10,702 nucleotides of DNA from Thiobacillus sp. (lineage in GTDB: Bacteria; Pseudomonadota; Gammaproteobacteria; Burkholderiales; Thiobacillaceae). Shown here piece by piece: positions 1 to 7,231 of the stretch (its first letter is position 1; each line of letters begins with the position of its first letter). Below the pieces are notes generated by a model. The model was not told the origin of the DNA, searched no databases, and saw nothing but the letters and a program-made list of their open reading frames with translations. Position numbers and translations under genes: made by a program. The stretch spans positions 1 through 10,702 of the forward strand of contig JAIWOS010000039.1 in assembly GCA_020217265.1 (NCBI GenBank), in the 5' to 3' direction.

Positions 1-2
1 CA

Positions 3-2310
3 GGCGTCGCCAGCGGGGCCACGCTCACGGCAGGTCGCGACGTGCGCGTGGCCGCCCGTACCGCCACCGATGCCGACGCCATCGCCGTCGGTGTCGCCGT
101 ATCGGGCGGCGCTTCGCTCGGCGGCGGCGTGGCGCTGGCCTTCGTCGACGACCGCACCCTGGCCGAAGCCTCCGGCACGGTCAGCGCGGGTCGCAACATT
201 GACGTCGTCGCCGAAGATGGTGCCGTGGCGCAGGACAACCAGGGACTGGTTGTCGATCTGGGCGATGTGCAGGTCAATCAGCGCACCCCGACCTCCACAC
301 TGCTGACCTTTGCCGGCGGCGGCGGCATCGTCGGCCTCGGCGCATCGGTCGCCATCCTGGACAAGGACAGCGACGCTACCGCCCGTATCGGCGACCACGC
401 GGTCATCACCGCGCACGGCTCGGCTGCCGCCGAACCCGGCGGTACCACCGGACTGGTCACGGTCGACGCCGGCGTCGATCACGACCTGGAAGCCAAGGGC
501 ATGGGCGCGGCTGTGGGTCTTGCCGGCATCGGTGTTGCCATTGCCCGCGTGACGGAAGACAGCGATGCCACCGCCCAGGTGGGCCAGTATGCCCGCGTCA
601 GCAGCAAGTCGCTCGACGTCCACGCCCACGCGCAGACCGACACCCGCGCGCACGTGGTGGCGGCGGCGGGCGGGGTCGTATCCGGGGCCGGGGCCGACGG
701 CAAGGTCACCGACACCTCGTCGGCCACGGCCGAACTCCAGACCGGCGCAGCGATATCCACGCCCACGGGTCATGCACAGGTTCGCGCCGAAGTGGACCCC
801 CGTGCCCGGGCCTACGCCCTCGGGGCCGCAGTCTCCGCCGGTGTCTCCATCGGCGTGTCGCTCGCCGAGGCGCGGGTGGATACTGCCGCGCGCGCCCTCA
901 CGGGCAGCGGTGTCGAAGTCACCGCCGACGACATGACCCTGCTGGCGGAAACCCGCCTGCGCGGCAACACGGCCGAAAGCGACGCCATCGCAGCGGCTGG
1001 CGGCCTGTTGCTGGGTGCGAGCGGGGCTGAATCGAAGGCCATCGTCCAGACCGACACTGTGGCGGATCTGGGTGCCGACAACCGCATTGTGGCGACCGAT
1101 GAACTGCGCATCGCCGCCGAATCCGTCACCCGCGCCGACGCTGACGTCACCGGCGTGAATGCCGGCCTGCTCGCCGGCGGCAGCGCTGCCTCCCTTGCCC
1201 GCGCGAACACGGAAACCTACGCCAGGGTGGCCGACAACCCGGACTTCACCGCCGCCCGCGTGAACCTGGAAGCCGACGGCAGCGACAAGCTGCGCGCGAA
1301 CACCACGGCAGGTTCCGGCGGTCTGGGCGCGCTCACGGCGGCACGTGCCGAAACCGACGCCGATGCCAAAACCTACGCCATTCTGGGTGGGGCCGGCAGC
1401 GCGGCAGGCAGCGTCACGGCGGCTTCGGTCGCGATCGAAGCCGTGCAACACACCAATTTCGACGCCTTTGCCGATTCCACCAACGCTGCGGTGGTCGGCT
1501 ATTCCGGCGCACGCGCCACCAATCAAGTGGATACCGATACCCGCTCGATCGTGGGCCCGCATCTTGCAATCCACAGCGAGGCTCTCACTGCCCGCGCCTG
1601 GAACGACGTCGACAAACCCGCTTCGTCCAGCCGGTACAACGTCGACTCTGGCTCCGGCGGCCTGCTCAACGGCGCAGCCGCCCGCTCCGAAAGCACGATT
1701 CGCAACAGCGCACTGGTCGAAGTGGCCCATGACGTGCTGATCGATGTGGACGTGGCGGGAGTCAACACCGGCACCCTCGGTCTCGCCGCCTGGAACCAGG
1801 TGGATGCCAGCGACCGCGTGCGCCTGGATTCCGGCGGCGCCATCGCGATCGCCAAGGCCGAGTCCAGCATCGAGAACACCCGCAACGACGCTACGGTGAG
1901 ACTTGGCCAGGACACCACCTTGCTCACCGACGGCGATGCCAACCTGTCGGCCCGCACCGACGCCGACATCCATGCCAACGCACGTTCGAAGACATACGGC
2001 CTCGCAGGCGCTGCCGAGGGCGAGAGTACGGCGGCCATCGTGGCCGACAACCGGATCGAACTCGCCGCCAGCGTATTGATCGAGGCGCAGGGAGATGTAC
2101 ACCTGATGGCCGGTACAGATCGCAATCAGGCCAACGATCTTTACGCCGACGCCGAAACCCGGCTCTGGAACTACACCGCCATTCCCGTCGAGAACGACCC
2201 CGAAGCCCACGGTTCGATCGTCCAGCACAACACCGTCGACATCGCGTCCGGCGCCCGGGTGCGCTCGGTAAGGGATGTGCACCTTACCGCCACCGAGGGT
2301 AGCCACCGCA
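3..2310 (+). repeat. N-proximal tandem protein repeats of 52-64 residues in the exoprotein
   Basis: At protein level a degenerate module recurs about a dozen times. It opens with an Ala/Thr-rich strand ending in a small hydrophobic-Gly step (ATARIG, ATAQVG, ATAELQTG, AARALTGSG, VADLGAD, TYARVAD, TYAILGG, TRSIVG). It continues with a V/L-x-V-x-A strand (LDVHAHA, VEVTADD, LRIAAES, VNLEADG, VAIEAVQ), then a Gly/Ala-rich stretch of the GLAGIGVAIA kind, then an Asp-rich turn. Module openings fall near bases 375, 567, 723, 885, 1062, 1218, 1371, 1539 and 1695, giving steps of 52 to 64 residues. More degenerate copies continue to about 2310. The DNA itself has diverged, so this is an old repeat maintained at protein level, consistent with coils of a beta-solenoid. 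Confidence 0.75.
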
Positions 2311-5300
2311 CGCGGGGATTCGGCGAAGGCACCGATGCTTACCGCGAAACGCTCGCGGCCATTGGTGAATTTTTCGGCGAGGACAGCTCCTCGCTGAGGA
2401 TCAGCGGCGGCTCCACCTACGACAACGCCACCGCCCTGTTCGGACTTGATCCTGCATCGGGCGTGAACGTGGACGGCGTCGTCGAGGCCGGCATCTGGCA
2501 TCGCCAGTGGCTGACCCTTGCGGCAGACGGTGTCACGGTCACCCACTCCGAGGCCATGGCGAACAGCTACCAGTTCCGCGACAACGTGAGCCTCGCAGCC
2601 GAACTGTCGGAGGAAATCGCCAAGCTGCGGGCCGAAGCGCAAGCCACCCGCGACGCGGCCAACAGCTATGCCGGCAGTGATGCGGCCGACGCCGCGTTGG
2701 CGCTGGACAACGATGCCCGCATCCTGGAGCAGCAACTCGCCGCGCTGGAAGACCCCAACGCGCGCGTCGGCTTCATCGACATAGCCAACACCCTGGCGCG
2801 CAGCGGCAACGTGCGCATCACCGGCAAGTATCTGACCGGCTCGACCAGCGGCAGCCTCACGGCGCCGGGTGACGTGCGCATCGACATCGAGAACCGCTCC
2901 ACCCGGTTCATGCAGACCGGCAGCCTCACCATTCCTGACGAAGACGGCGGCCAGATCACCTTCAACGGCCTCAGGGTATCGTCCAACGTCGACATCAACG
3001 CCCGAAACAGCCTTGGCCGTACCGCCGCCTTCGGGACCCTGGTGGACGCCAGCACGTCTCCCGCCCCGGTCATCCGGGTGGAAAACACCAACGACGCAAA
3101 CACGACGGCTGGCTCTCCTGCACAACTCTGGATGCGCGGCGACGTGAACAATCTGGGCGGGGAAGCCGTGGCGAAGAGCCACGGCACGCTGCGCGTATCG
3201 GCCAACATCAACGCCGAAACGGTGAATATCGCAACCGGCGGCGATTTCATCAAAACCTACACACCCGGCTTCACCCATCAGGGTGGCGATCCGGTCAAGC
3301 AACTGGGCAGCTTGCCCGGCCAGCGCGAAGTCGCCCAGACCGATTACAGCCAGGGTCTGCCGCTGCGTAACTGCGGCAGCGACGGCAAGGGATGCAGTAC
3401 CACCATCGCTGGCAACAACGTCTACATCAGCGGCGAAAAGCTGAACATCAACGGCCTCATCCAGGCTGGCCTGCCGGACCGGGCCATCGTCATCGATTAC
3501 GCCCTGCTTGCTGCTCTCAACCCCTCGGAAGGCATCGCCAACAGCGCCGCCATCGCCAAGCTCAAGACCAACTGGACCGCCGGCGACCATAGCGTACGCT
3601 ATCTCGACCTGAATTCGCCCGCGCCGGAAAGCAGCGAAATCAAGGTGCGCTACGACGCCGAGAATGACCGCCTCGAACTGGCTGGTGTGCGCATGGGCGG
3701 CGGCCACATGGAACTCTTCGGCAACGTGTTTTCAACCGGCAACGGCGAGCTCCGGGTCATGGATGGTTACGGCCGCATCAACGTCAGCAACACCACGGGC
3801 TACGACCTGGCCGTGGGCCGGCTCGACACCGGCCCCGGCGTGGAAGGACTGATCCGAATCACCGACACCTCGCAGCGCGATCCGAACAATGCACCGCTGG
3901 TCACCGAGATCACCCGGCTGGGCAACACCCTCGAAACCCGCACCAGCGCCACGGTGGACGCGAACGGACGCCCAAGCACGCTGATCTCGTCGACGACCGG
4001 TCGAAATGGCGTTTTCAATCCCACCCCCAACCGACGCTTCAACTGGATCAACGGCGACTCGACCAAGCATGAGACCCGGGACGTCTACACCACCCGCTAC
4101 TTCCTCGGCAGCGACGGCCTCGCCAAGGACAAGGACCTGGACCCGGTGCATACAACTTTCCCCACGGTCTACTCGGAGCGGCTGACCGGAGACTGGCTGT
4201 CCGGTGGCGAGAACAACAGCGTCGACTACCGGCTCGACTACACCCAGGTCACCACCAGCAAGGTCACCACCCGCGACGATTATTCCAGCGGCTACGGGTG
4301 CGACACCATCTACACCTGTATCGATCACACGGTCGACAAGCGCTGGTACGTCAACAACTACTACCACCACAGCCTCAATGCCTCGCAACCGGTGAAAGTC
4401 ACGTTTACCGGCTACGACACCGCCGACGTGCGCGTGGACGGGGGCAACAGCCAACTGCTGCTGGGTGGACTGGTGCGGGGCCTCACCGGCCAGACCTCGA
4501 TTTCTACCAACGGAGGCATCCTGAGTCTTTCGGACGACGCCCGCATCGTCGCCAGCACACTCGTTCTCACGGCCAGTAACGGCGCCATTGGCAGCACCAC
4601 AAACCCGGTGAGAATCGATCTCACCGAGAGCGACCCCGCGCGCGGGCTGATGGCAGGCCAGCTCACTGCCACCGCCTTGCACGATATCGCCATTCAGGAA
4701 ACCGACGGCAACCTGCGTCTGGCCAGCGTGACGAGCACCACCGGCAATGCCCGTCTCGTGGCCGACCGCAATATTGCCGGAACCGGTTCCGGCACCACCG
4801 TGAGCGCGAATGACATTCAGCTCGTCTCGCTTTCCGACACGATAGGCAGCCCGGGCACGCCGCTGGTCGTCGATACCCGCGGCACGACGACGGTGCTGTC
4901 GGCCCAGGCCGCGGGCGACATCCATCTGCGCGAGGCCACGGGCGACATGCGCGTCGGCGAGATCCGTTCGCTGGCCGGCGATGTGACGCTGTCCGTTCCC
5001 GACGGCAGCCTTTACGACGCCAACACCCGCGAGCAAACCGACGAAAGCACCCGCCAGCAATTGCTGGCGCTGTGGGACGAGATGGCCCTGACCGGCAACA
5101 GTGCCATCGCTGCCCGCGAACGCAACCTGCAGGCGCAAACGAACCGGCTCAAGCAGGAATACGAAGCCTATTTCCGTATGCGTAACCTGCACCGGCGTGA
5201 CGACGGCAGCTACCGTGCCGACGCCTACGATCCCGGTTACGTGTTCCGTGCCACTGCCGCCCAATCCTCTGCCCTGAAATCGATCAACGGCTGGAACGAC

Positions 5301-7184
5301 GCCGACGTGGCTGCATACGAAGCCAGGCAAACGGCCGCCTATCACGCGGCCTACCAGCGTTTTGGCGGCGCAGACTACGTCGTGTCGTTCCAGCCCGCAC
5401 TCACCGGCACCGAGGTCGCCGCACTGTCGCAAGGGGCGGTCTGGAACGACGCCCAGCTCAGCAACGCGCTGGCCGCCGGGCTGTTCCGGCCGGTAGCCGA
5501 TACCGAAGTCAGGATCGAGGACGCCAATGTCATCGGCAACCGCCTCAACCTGCAAGTCAGCGGCAGCATCGGGTTCGACCAGACCTCTCCAGTGGTGATC
5601 CAGCGCGGTGCCGATCTGTCGAACCTGAGCGACGCGGACAAGCTTGCGCTCCTGACCGCCGAACTCGGCGACATCGAAATCGTCGGCAATGAAATCCGCA
5701 TCCGCCAGAAAGAAGACCTGGACGTGACCGCCGCCGGCGCAGTACGCGCCACTGCCAGCGGAGATATCCTGCTGGGTTCGGAAGCAAACCTGCTGCTGGA
5801 TGAAATCCAGAGCGGTGGCGAAGCGCGCATCAAGACCGGCGCGGGCATCAATGGTTTGGCAGACAAGGTGCACGTTACCGCGTCCCGTGTCATCCTCGAA
5901 TCCGGGGGCGGCGATCTGGGTTCTGCGGGCACCCCCATTCATGTCGAGCTGCCCGACGCGGGCCAGCTCACCGCCCGCGCCGCCGGCGATCTCCATCTGC
6001 GGGAGCACAGCGGCGACATGACGCTGGAGAGCATCTTCGCCAAGGGCGGCATCACGCTCGCCACACCCGGTTCCATCGTCGAAGCGGTGGCTGACCGGGC
6101 GCTCGATGTGCGCGGCGGCAATGTGAATCTCTCCGCCGGCGACACCATCGGCCGGCCGGGTGGGGACAACGCCCTCGATGTGGCCGTCCATGCACAGGGC
6201 CGCCTGGACGCCCGCGCGCCCAACGGCGTCTACCTCAACAGCACCGGGGTATCCGGCAAGCTGGGTGACATCACCACCCAGGGCGACTTCAGCCTCACGC
6301 TCGCCGATGGCGGCATCACCGTAGAAGGGCATGTCCAGGCCGACGCCAGCGTTCGACTCGGCGCGGCGGACGACATCACCTTCGCCGGGGGCAGCGTGCA
6401 CAGCGCGGGGCCGGTGACGCTGACAGCCGGGCTCGACGGCAGCGGCAGCGTCACCGGCGACGACAACGGCCAGGCCGACGTGGTCGCAACGGGACCGGTC
6501 ATCATCCAGGCGGCTGACGCCATCGGTGGCGTCGATCCGCTTTCGATCGAAACCGATGGCACGCTCGTCCTGCAGGGCCGCCTGATTCAGGCGGAAGTGC
6601 AGACCGTGACGCCAGGCAAGACGATCGAGCTTCAGGTAACCGGGCCCAACGGCACGCTGGCGCAAGACGTCACGCTCGACCTGCCTGGCACCGGGCACGT
6701 GCGCTTCGACACCCTGATGACCGGCAACGGCAGCATCCGAACCGCCGGCACCGGCCTCGACGTCGCGCTCGGGCACGTCGGCGACTGGGTGCGCTTCCAC
6801 ACGGGCACATTCGACGTCCGGATCGACCATCTCGATCGCCGCCCGACACGCGGCACGGATTTGCGCGCCTTCACCCTGGATGGCGACTTCAGCCTGGCGC
6901 TCACGCCGGATATCGCCCGCATCGGTGCATATGTCATCAATCAGAATCCGCGCCGTGCCGTAATCGGCACGCCGGCCGGCTATGCCGACCGGGAGGTGGA
7001 CGAAGCACTGCGCAGCCTTCGCCAGACTGACATTCCATCCACTGCGTTCGGCGCGCCGCCCTCTCGCCCGGCTTCGGTCGATACGCTGGTCAGTCTGGAC
7101 CCGGAACAGCTGGAACGATCGCTGCGCGGCGCAGACTCCCCGCCCCGTGAAGCCGATGTTGCGAGTAAAAAAACCGCACCCTGA
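3..7184 (+). CDS. Giant two-partner secretion exoprotein (TpsA, filamentous-adhesin / LktA-like), N-terminus outside window
   Basis: The reading frame is open from the left edge, and residues before the first GTG (base 42) already fit the repeat pattern, so this is the C-terminal 2393 residues of a larger protein. Seen: almost the whole chain is short Gly/Ala/Asp/Val-rich strand-turn units typical of a secreted right-handed beta-helix. An N-proximal array of 52 to 64 residue repeats covers roughly residues 1-770. Helical inserts lie near 865-920 and 1670-1796. The only four cysteines are at about 1124, 1131, 1433 and 1439. There is a Tyr/Trp-rich island at 1343-1480, and IGSxGxP-type repeats run from 1527 onward. 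The C-terminus is hydrophilic and ends KKTAP, with no beta-barrel, so it is not a classical autotransporter. Known: such proteins are secreted through a partner TpsB, which is encoded immediately downstream. Inferred role: surface adhesin or filament; the exact ligand is unknown. The TPS secretion domain and signal peptide must lie upstream of the window. Frame is intact, with no internal stop. Confidence 0.9.
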   Translation, partial: GVASGATLTAGRDVRVAARTATDADAIAVGVAVSGGASLGGGVALAFVDDRTLAEASGTVSAGRNIDVVAEDGAVAQDNQGLVVDLGDVQVNQRTPTSTLLTFAGGGGIVGLGASVAILDKDSDATARIGDHAVITAHGSAAAEPGGTTGLVTVDAGVDHDLEAKGMGAAVGLAGIGVAIARVTEDSDATAQVGQYARVSSKSLDVHAHAQTDTRAHVVAAAGGVVSGAGADGKVTDTSSATAELQTGAAISTPTGHAQVRAEVDPRARAYALGAAVSAGVSIGVSLAEARVDTAARALTGSGVEVTADDMTLLAETRLRGNTAESDAIAAAGGLLLGASGAESKAIVQTDTVADLGADNRIVATDELRIAAESVTRADADVTGVNAGLLAGGSAASLARANTETYARVADNPDFTAARVNLEADGSDKLRANTTAGSGGLGALTAARAETDADAKTYAILGGAGSAAGSVTAASVAIEAVQHTNFDAFADSTNAAVVGYSGARATNQVDTDTRSIVGPHLAIHSEALTARAWNDVDKPASSSRYNVDSGSGGLLNGAAARSESTIRNSALVEVAHDVLIDVDVAGVNTGTLGLAAWNQVDASDRVRLDSGGAIAIAKAESSIENTRNDATVRLGQDTTLLTDGDANLSARTDADIHANARSKTYGLAGAAEGESTAAIVADNRIELAASVLIEAQGDVHLMAGTDRNQANDLYADAETRLWNYTAIPVENDPEAHGSIVQHNTVDIASGARVRSVRDVHLTATEGSHRTRGFGEGTDAYRETLAAIGEFFGEDSSSLRISGGSTYDNATALFGLDPASGVNVDGVVEAGIWHRQWLTLAADGVTVTHSEAMANSYQFRDNVSLAAELSEEIAKLRAEAQATRDAANSYAGSDAADAALALDNDARILEQQLAALEDPNARVGFIDIANTLARSGNVRITGKYLTGSTSGSLTAPGDVRIDIENRSTRFMQTGSLTIPDEDGGQITFNGLRVSSNVDINARNSLGRTAAFGTLVDASTSPAPVIRVENTNDANTTAGSPAQLWMRGDVNNLGGEAVAKSHGTLRVSANINAETVNIATGGDFIKTYTPGFTHQGGDPVKQLGSLPGQREVAQTDYSQGLPLRNCGSDGKGCSTTIAGNNVYISGEKLNINGLIQAGLPDRAIVIDYALLAALNPSEGIANSAAIAKLKTNWTAGDHSVRYLDLNSPAPESSEIKVRYDAENDRLELAGVRMGGGHMELFGNVFSTGNGELRVMDGYGRINVSNTTGYDLAVGRLDTGPGVEGLIRITDTSQRDPNNAPLVTEITRLGNTLETRTSATVDANGRPSTLISSTTGRNGVFNPTPNRRFNWINGDSTKHETRDVYTTRYFLGSDGLAKDKDLDPVHTTFPTVYSERLTGDWLSGGENNSVDYRLDYTQVTTSKVTTRDDYSSGYGCDTIYTCIDHTVDKRWYVNNYYHHSLNASQPVKVTFTGYDTADVRVDGGNSQLLLGGLVRGLTGQTSISTNGGILSLSDDARIVASTLVLTASNGAIGSTTNPVRIDLTESDPARGLMAGQLTATALHDIAIQETDGNLRLASVTSTTGNARLVADRNIAGTGSGTTVSANDIQLVSLSDTIGSPGTPLVVDTRGTTTVLSAQAAGDIHLREATGDMRVGEIRSLAGDVTLSVPDGSLYDANTREQTDESTRQQLLALWDEMALTGNSAIAARERNLQAQTNRLKQEYEAYFRMRNLHRRDDGSYRADAYDPGYVFRATAAQSSALKSINGWNDADVAAYEARQTAAYHAAYQRFGGADYVVSFQPALTGTEVAALSQGAVWNDAQLSNALAAGLFRPVADTEVRIEDANVIGNRLNLQVSGSIGFDQTSPVVIQRGADLSNLSDADKLALLTAELGDIEIVGNEIRIRQKEDLDVTAAGAVRATASGDILLGSEANLLLDEIQSGGEARIKTGAGINGLADKVHVTASRVILESGGGDLGSAGTPIHVELPDAGQLTARAAGDLHLREHSGDMTLESIFAKGGITLATPGSIVEAVADRALDVRGGNVNLSAGDTIGRPGGDNALDVAVHAQGRLDARAPNGVYLNSTGVSGKLGDITTQGDFSLTLADGGITVEGHVQADASVRLGAADDITFAGGSVHSAGPVTLTAGLDGSGSVTGDDNGQADVVATGPVIIQAADAIGGVDPLSIETDGTLVLQGRLIQAEVQTVTPGKTIELQVTGPNGTLAQDVTLDLPGTGHVRFDTLMTGNGSIRTAGTGLDVALGHVGDWVRFHTGTFDVRIDHLDRRPTRGTDLRAFTLDGDFSLALTPDIARIGAYVINQNPRRAVIGTPAGYADREVDEALRSLRQTDIPSTAFGAPPSRPASVDTLVSLDPEQLERSLRGADSPPREADVASKKTAP
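2590..2760 (+). other. Predicted alpha-helical / coiled-coil insert in the exoprotein
   Basis: Within an otherwise strand-rich protein, about residues 863-920 switch to Glu/Lys/Ala/Leu/Gln-rich sequence with few Gly or Val (LSEEIAKLRAEAQATRDAA, then a small SYAGSD turn, then ILEQQLAAL). The two helical halves separated by a short turn suggest a helical hairpin projecting from the solenoid. Assignment is from composition and apparent heptad spacing only. Confidence 0.6.
3372..4319 (+). other. Two close cysteine pairs, the only cysteines in the visible exoprotein
   Basis: The visible 2393 residues contain four Cys codons: 3372 and 3393 (in NCGSDGKGCS) and 4299 and 4317 (in GCDTIYTCID). Each pair is separated by five or six residues. 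Spacing fits local disulfide-closed loops, which would form in the periplasm or outside the cell. TpsA proteins are generally cysteine-poor, so these pairs are likely structural. Confidence 0.6.
4030..4440 (+). other. Tyr/Trp/Thr-rich non-repetitive island in the exoprotein
   Basis: About residues 1343-1480 depart from the Gly/Ala repeat style. They are rich in Tyr, Trp, His, Thr and charged residues (FNWINGDSTKHETRDVYTTR, YRLDYTQVTTSK, RWYVNNYYHH) and carry the second cysteine pair. The segment looks like a folded beta-rich domain inserted between solenoid segments. I do not recognise a named domain. Confidence 0.5.
4581..6600 (+). repeat. C-proximal IGSxGxP-type protein repeats in the exoprotein
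   Basis: A second repeat family has openings GAIGSTTNP (about 4581), DTIGSPGTP (4836), GDLGSAGTP (5910), GDTIGRPGG (6138) and a weaker ADAIGGVDP (6513). Each is followed by an x-V-x-L strand, then L-x-A-x-A-x-GDI/L-x-L, a GD-x-x-L/V turn, and a strand ending in P-x-GS (AAGDIHLREATGDM versus AAGDLHLREHSGDM is the closest pair). Repeats 2 and 3 are separated by the second helical insert and a linker. This motif style is common in the C-terminal part of large TpsA proteins. Confidence 0.7.
5010..5390 (+). other. Second alpha-helical insert in the exoprotein
   Basis: About residues 1670-1796 are helix-prone and Gln/Glu/Arg/Ala/Tyr-rich (TRQQLLALWDEMALTG, RNLQAQTNRLKQEYEAYFR, YEARQTAAYHAAYQRFGG). 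They sit directly after repeat copy 2 of the C-proximal family (ending PDGSLYDAN). The composition change is sharp, and normal strand-turn sequence returns after about 5390. It probably forms a helical bundle or stalk emerging from the solenoid. Confidence 0.6.
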
Positions 7185-7220
7185 TGCACAGGCTTGATAA
7201 TCGATCAGCCCTTTATTCCC

Positions 7221-7224
7221 GGAG
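7221..7224 (+). promoter_or_regulatory. Ribosome-binding site deciding the TpsB start (GGAG)
   Basis: GGAG lies seven bases before the TTG at 7232, an ideal Shine-Dalgarno spacing. The in-frame ATG at 7184 has no purine-rich motif at the right distance (aaaccgcac precedes it). This supports TTG as the start. Confidence 0.65.
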
Positions 7225-7231
7225 AATCCTC

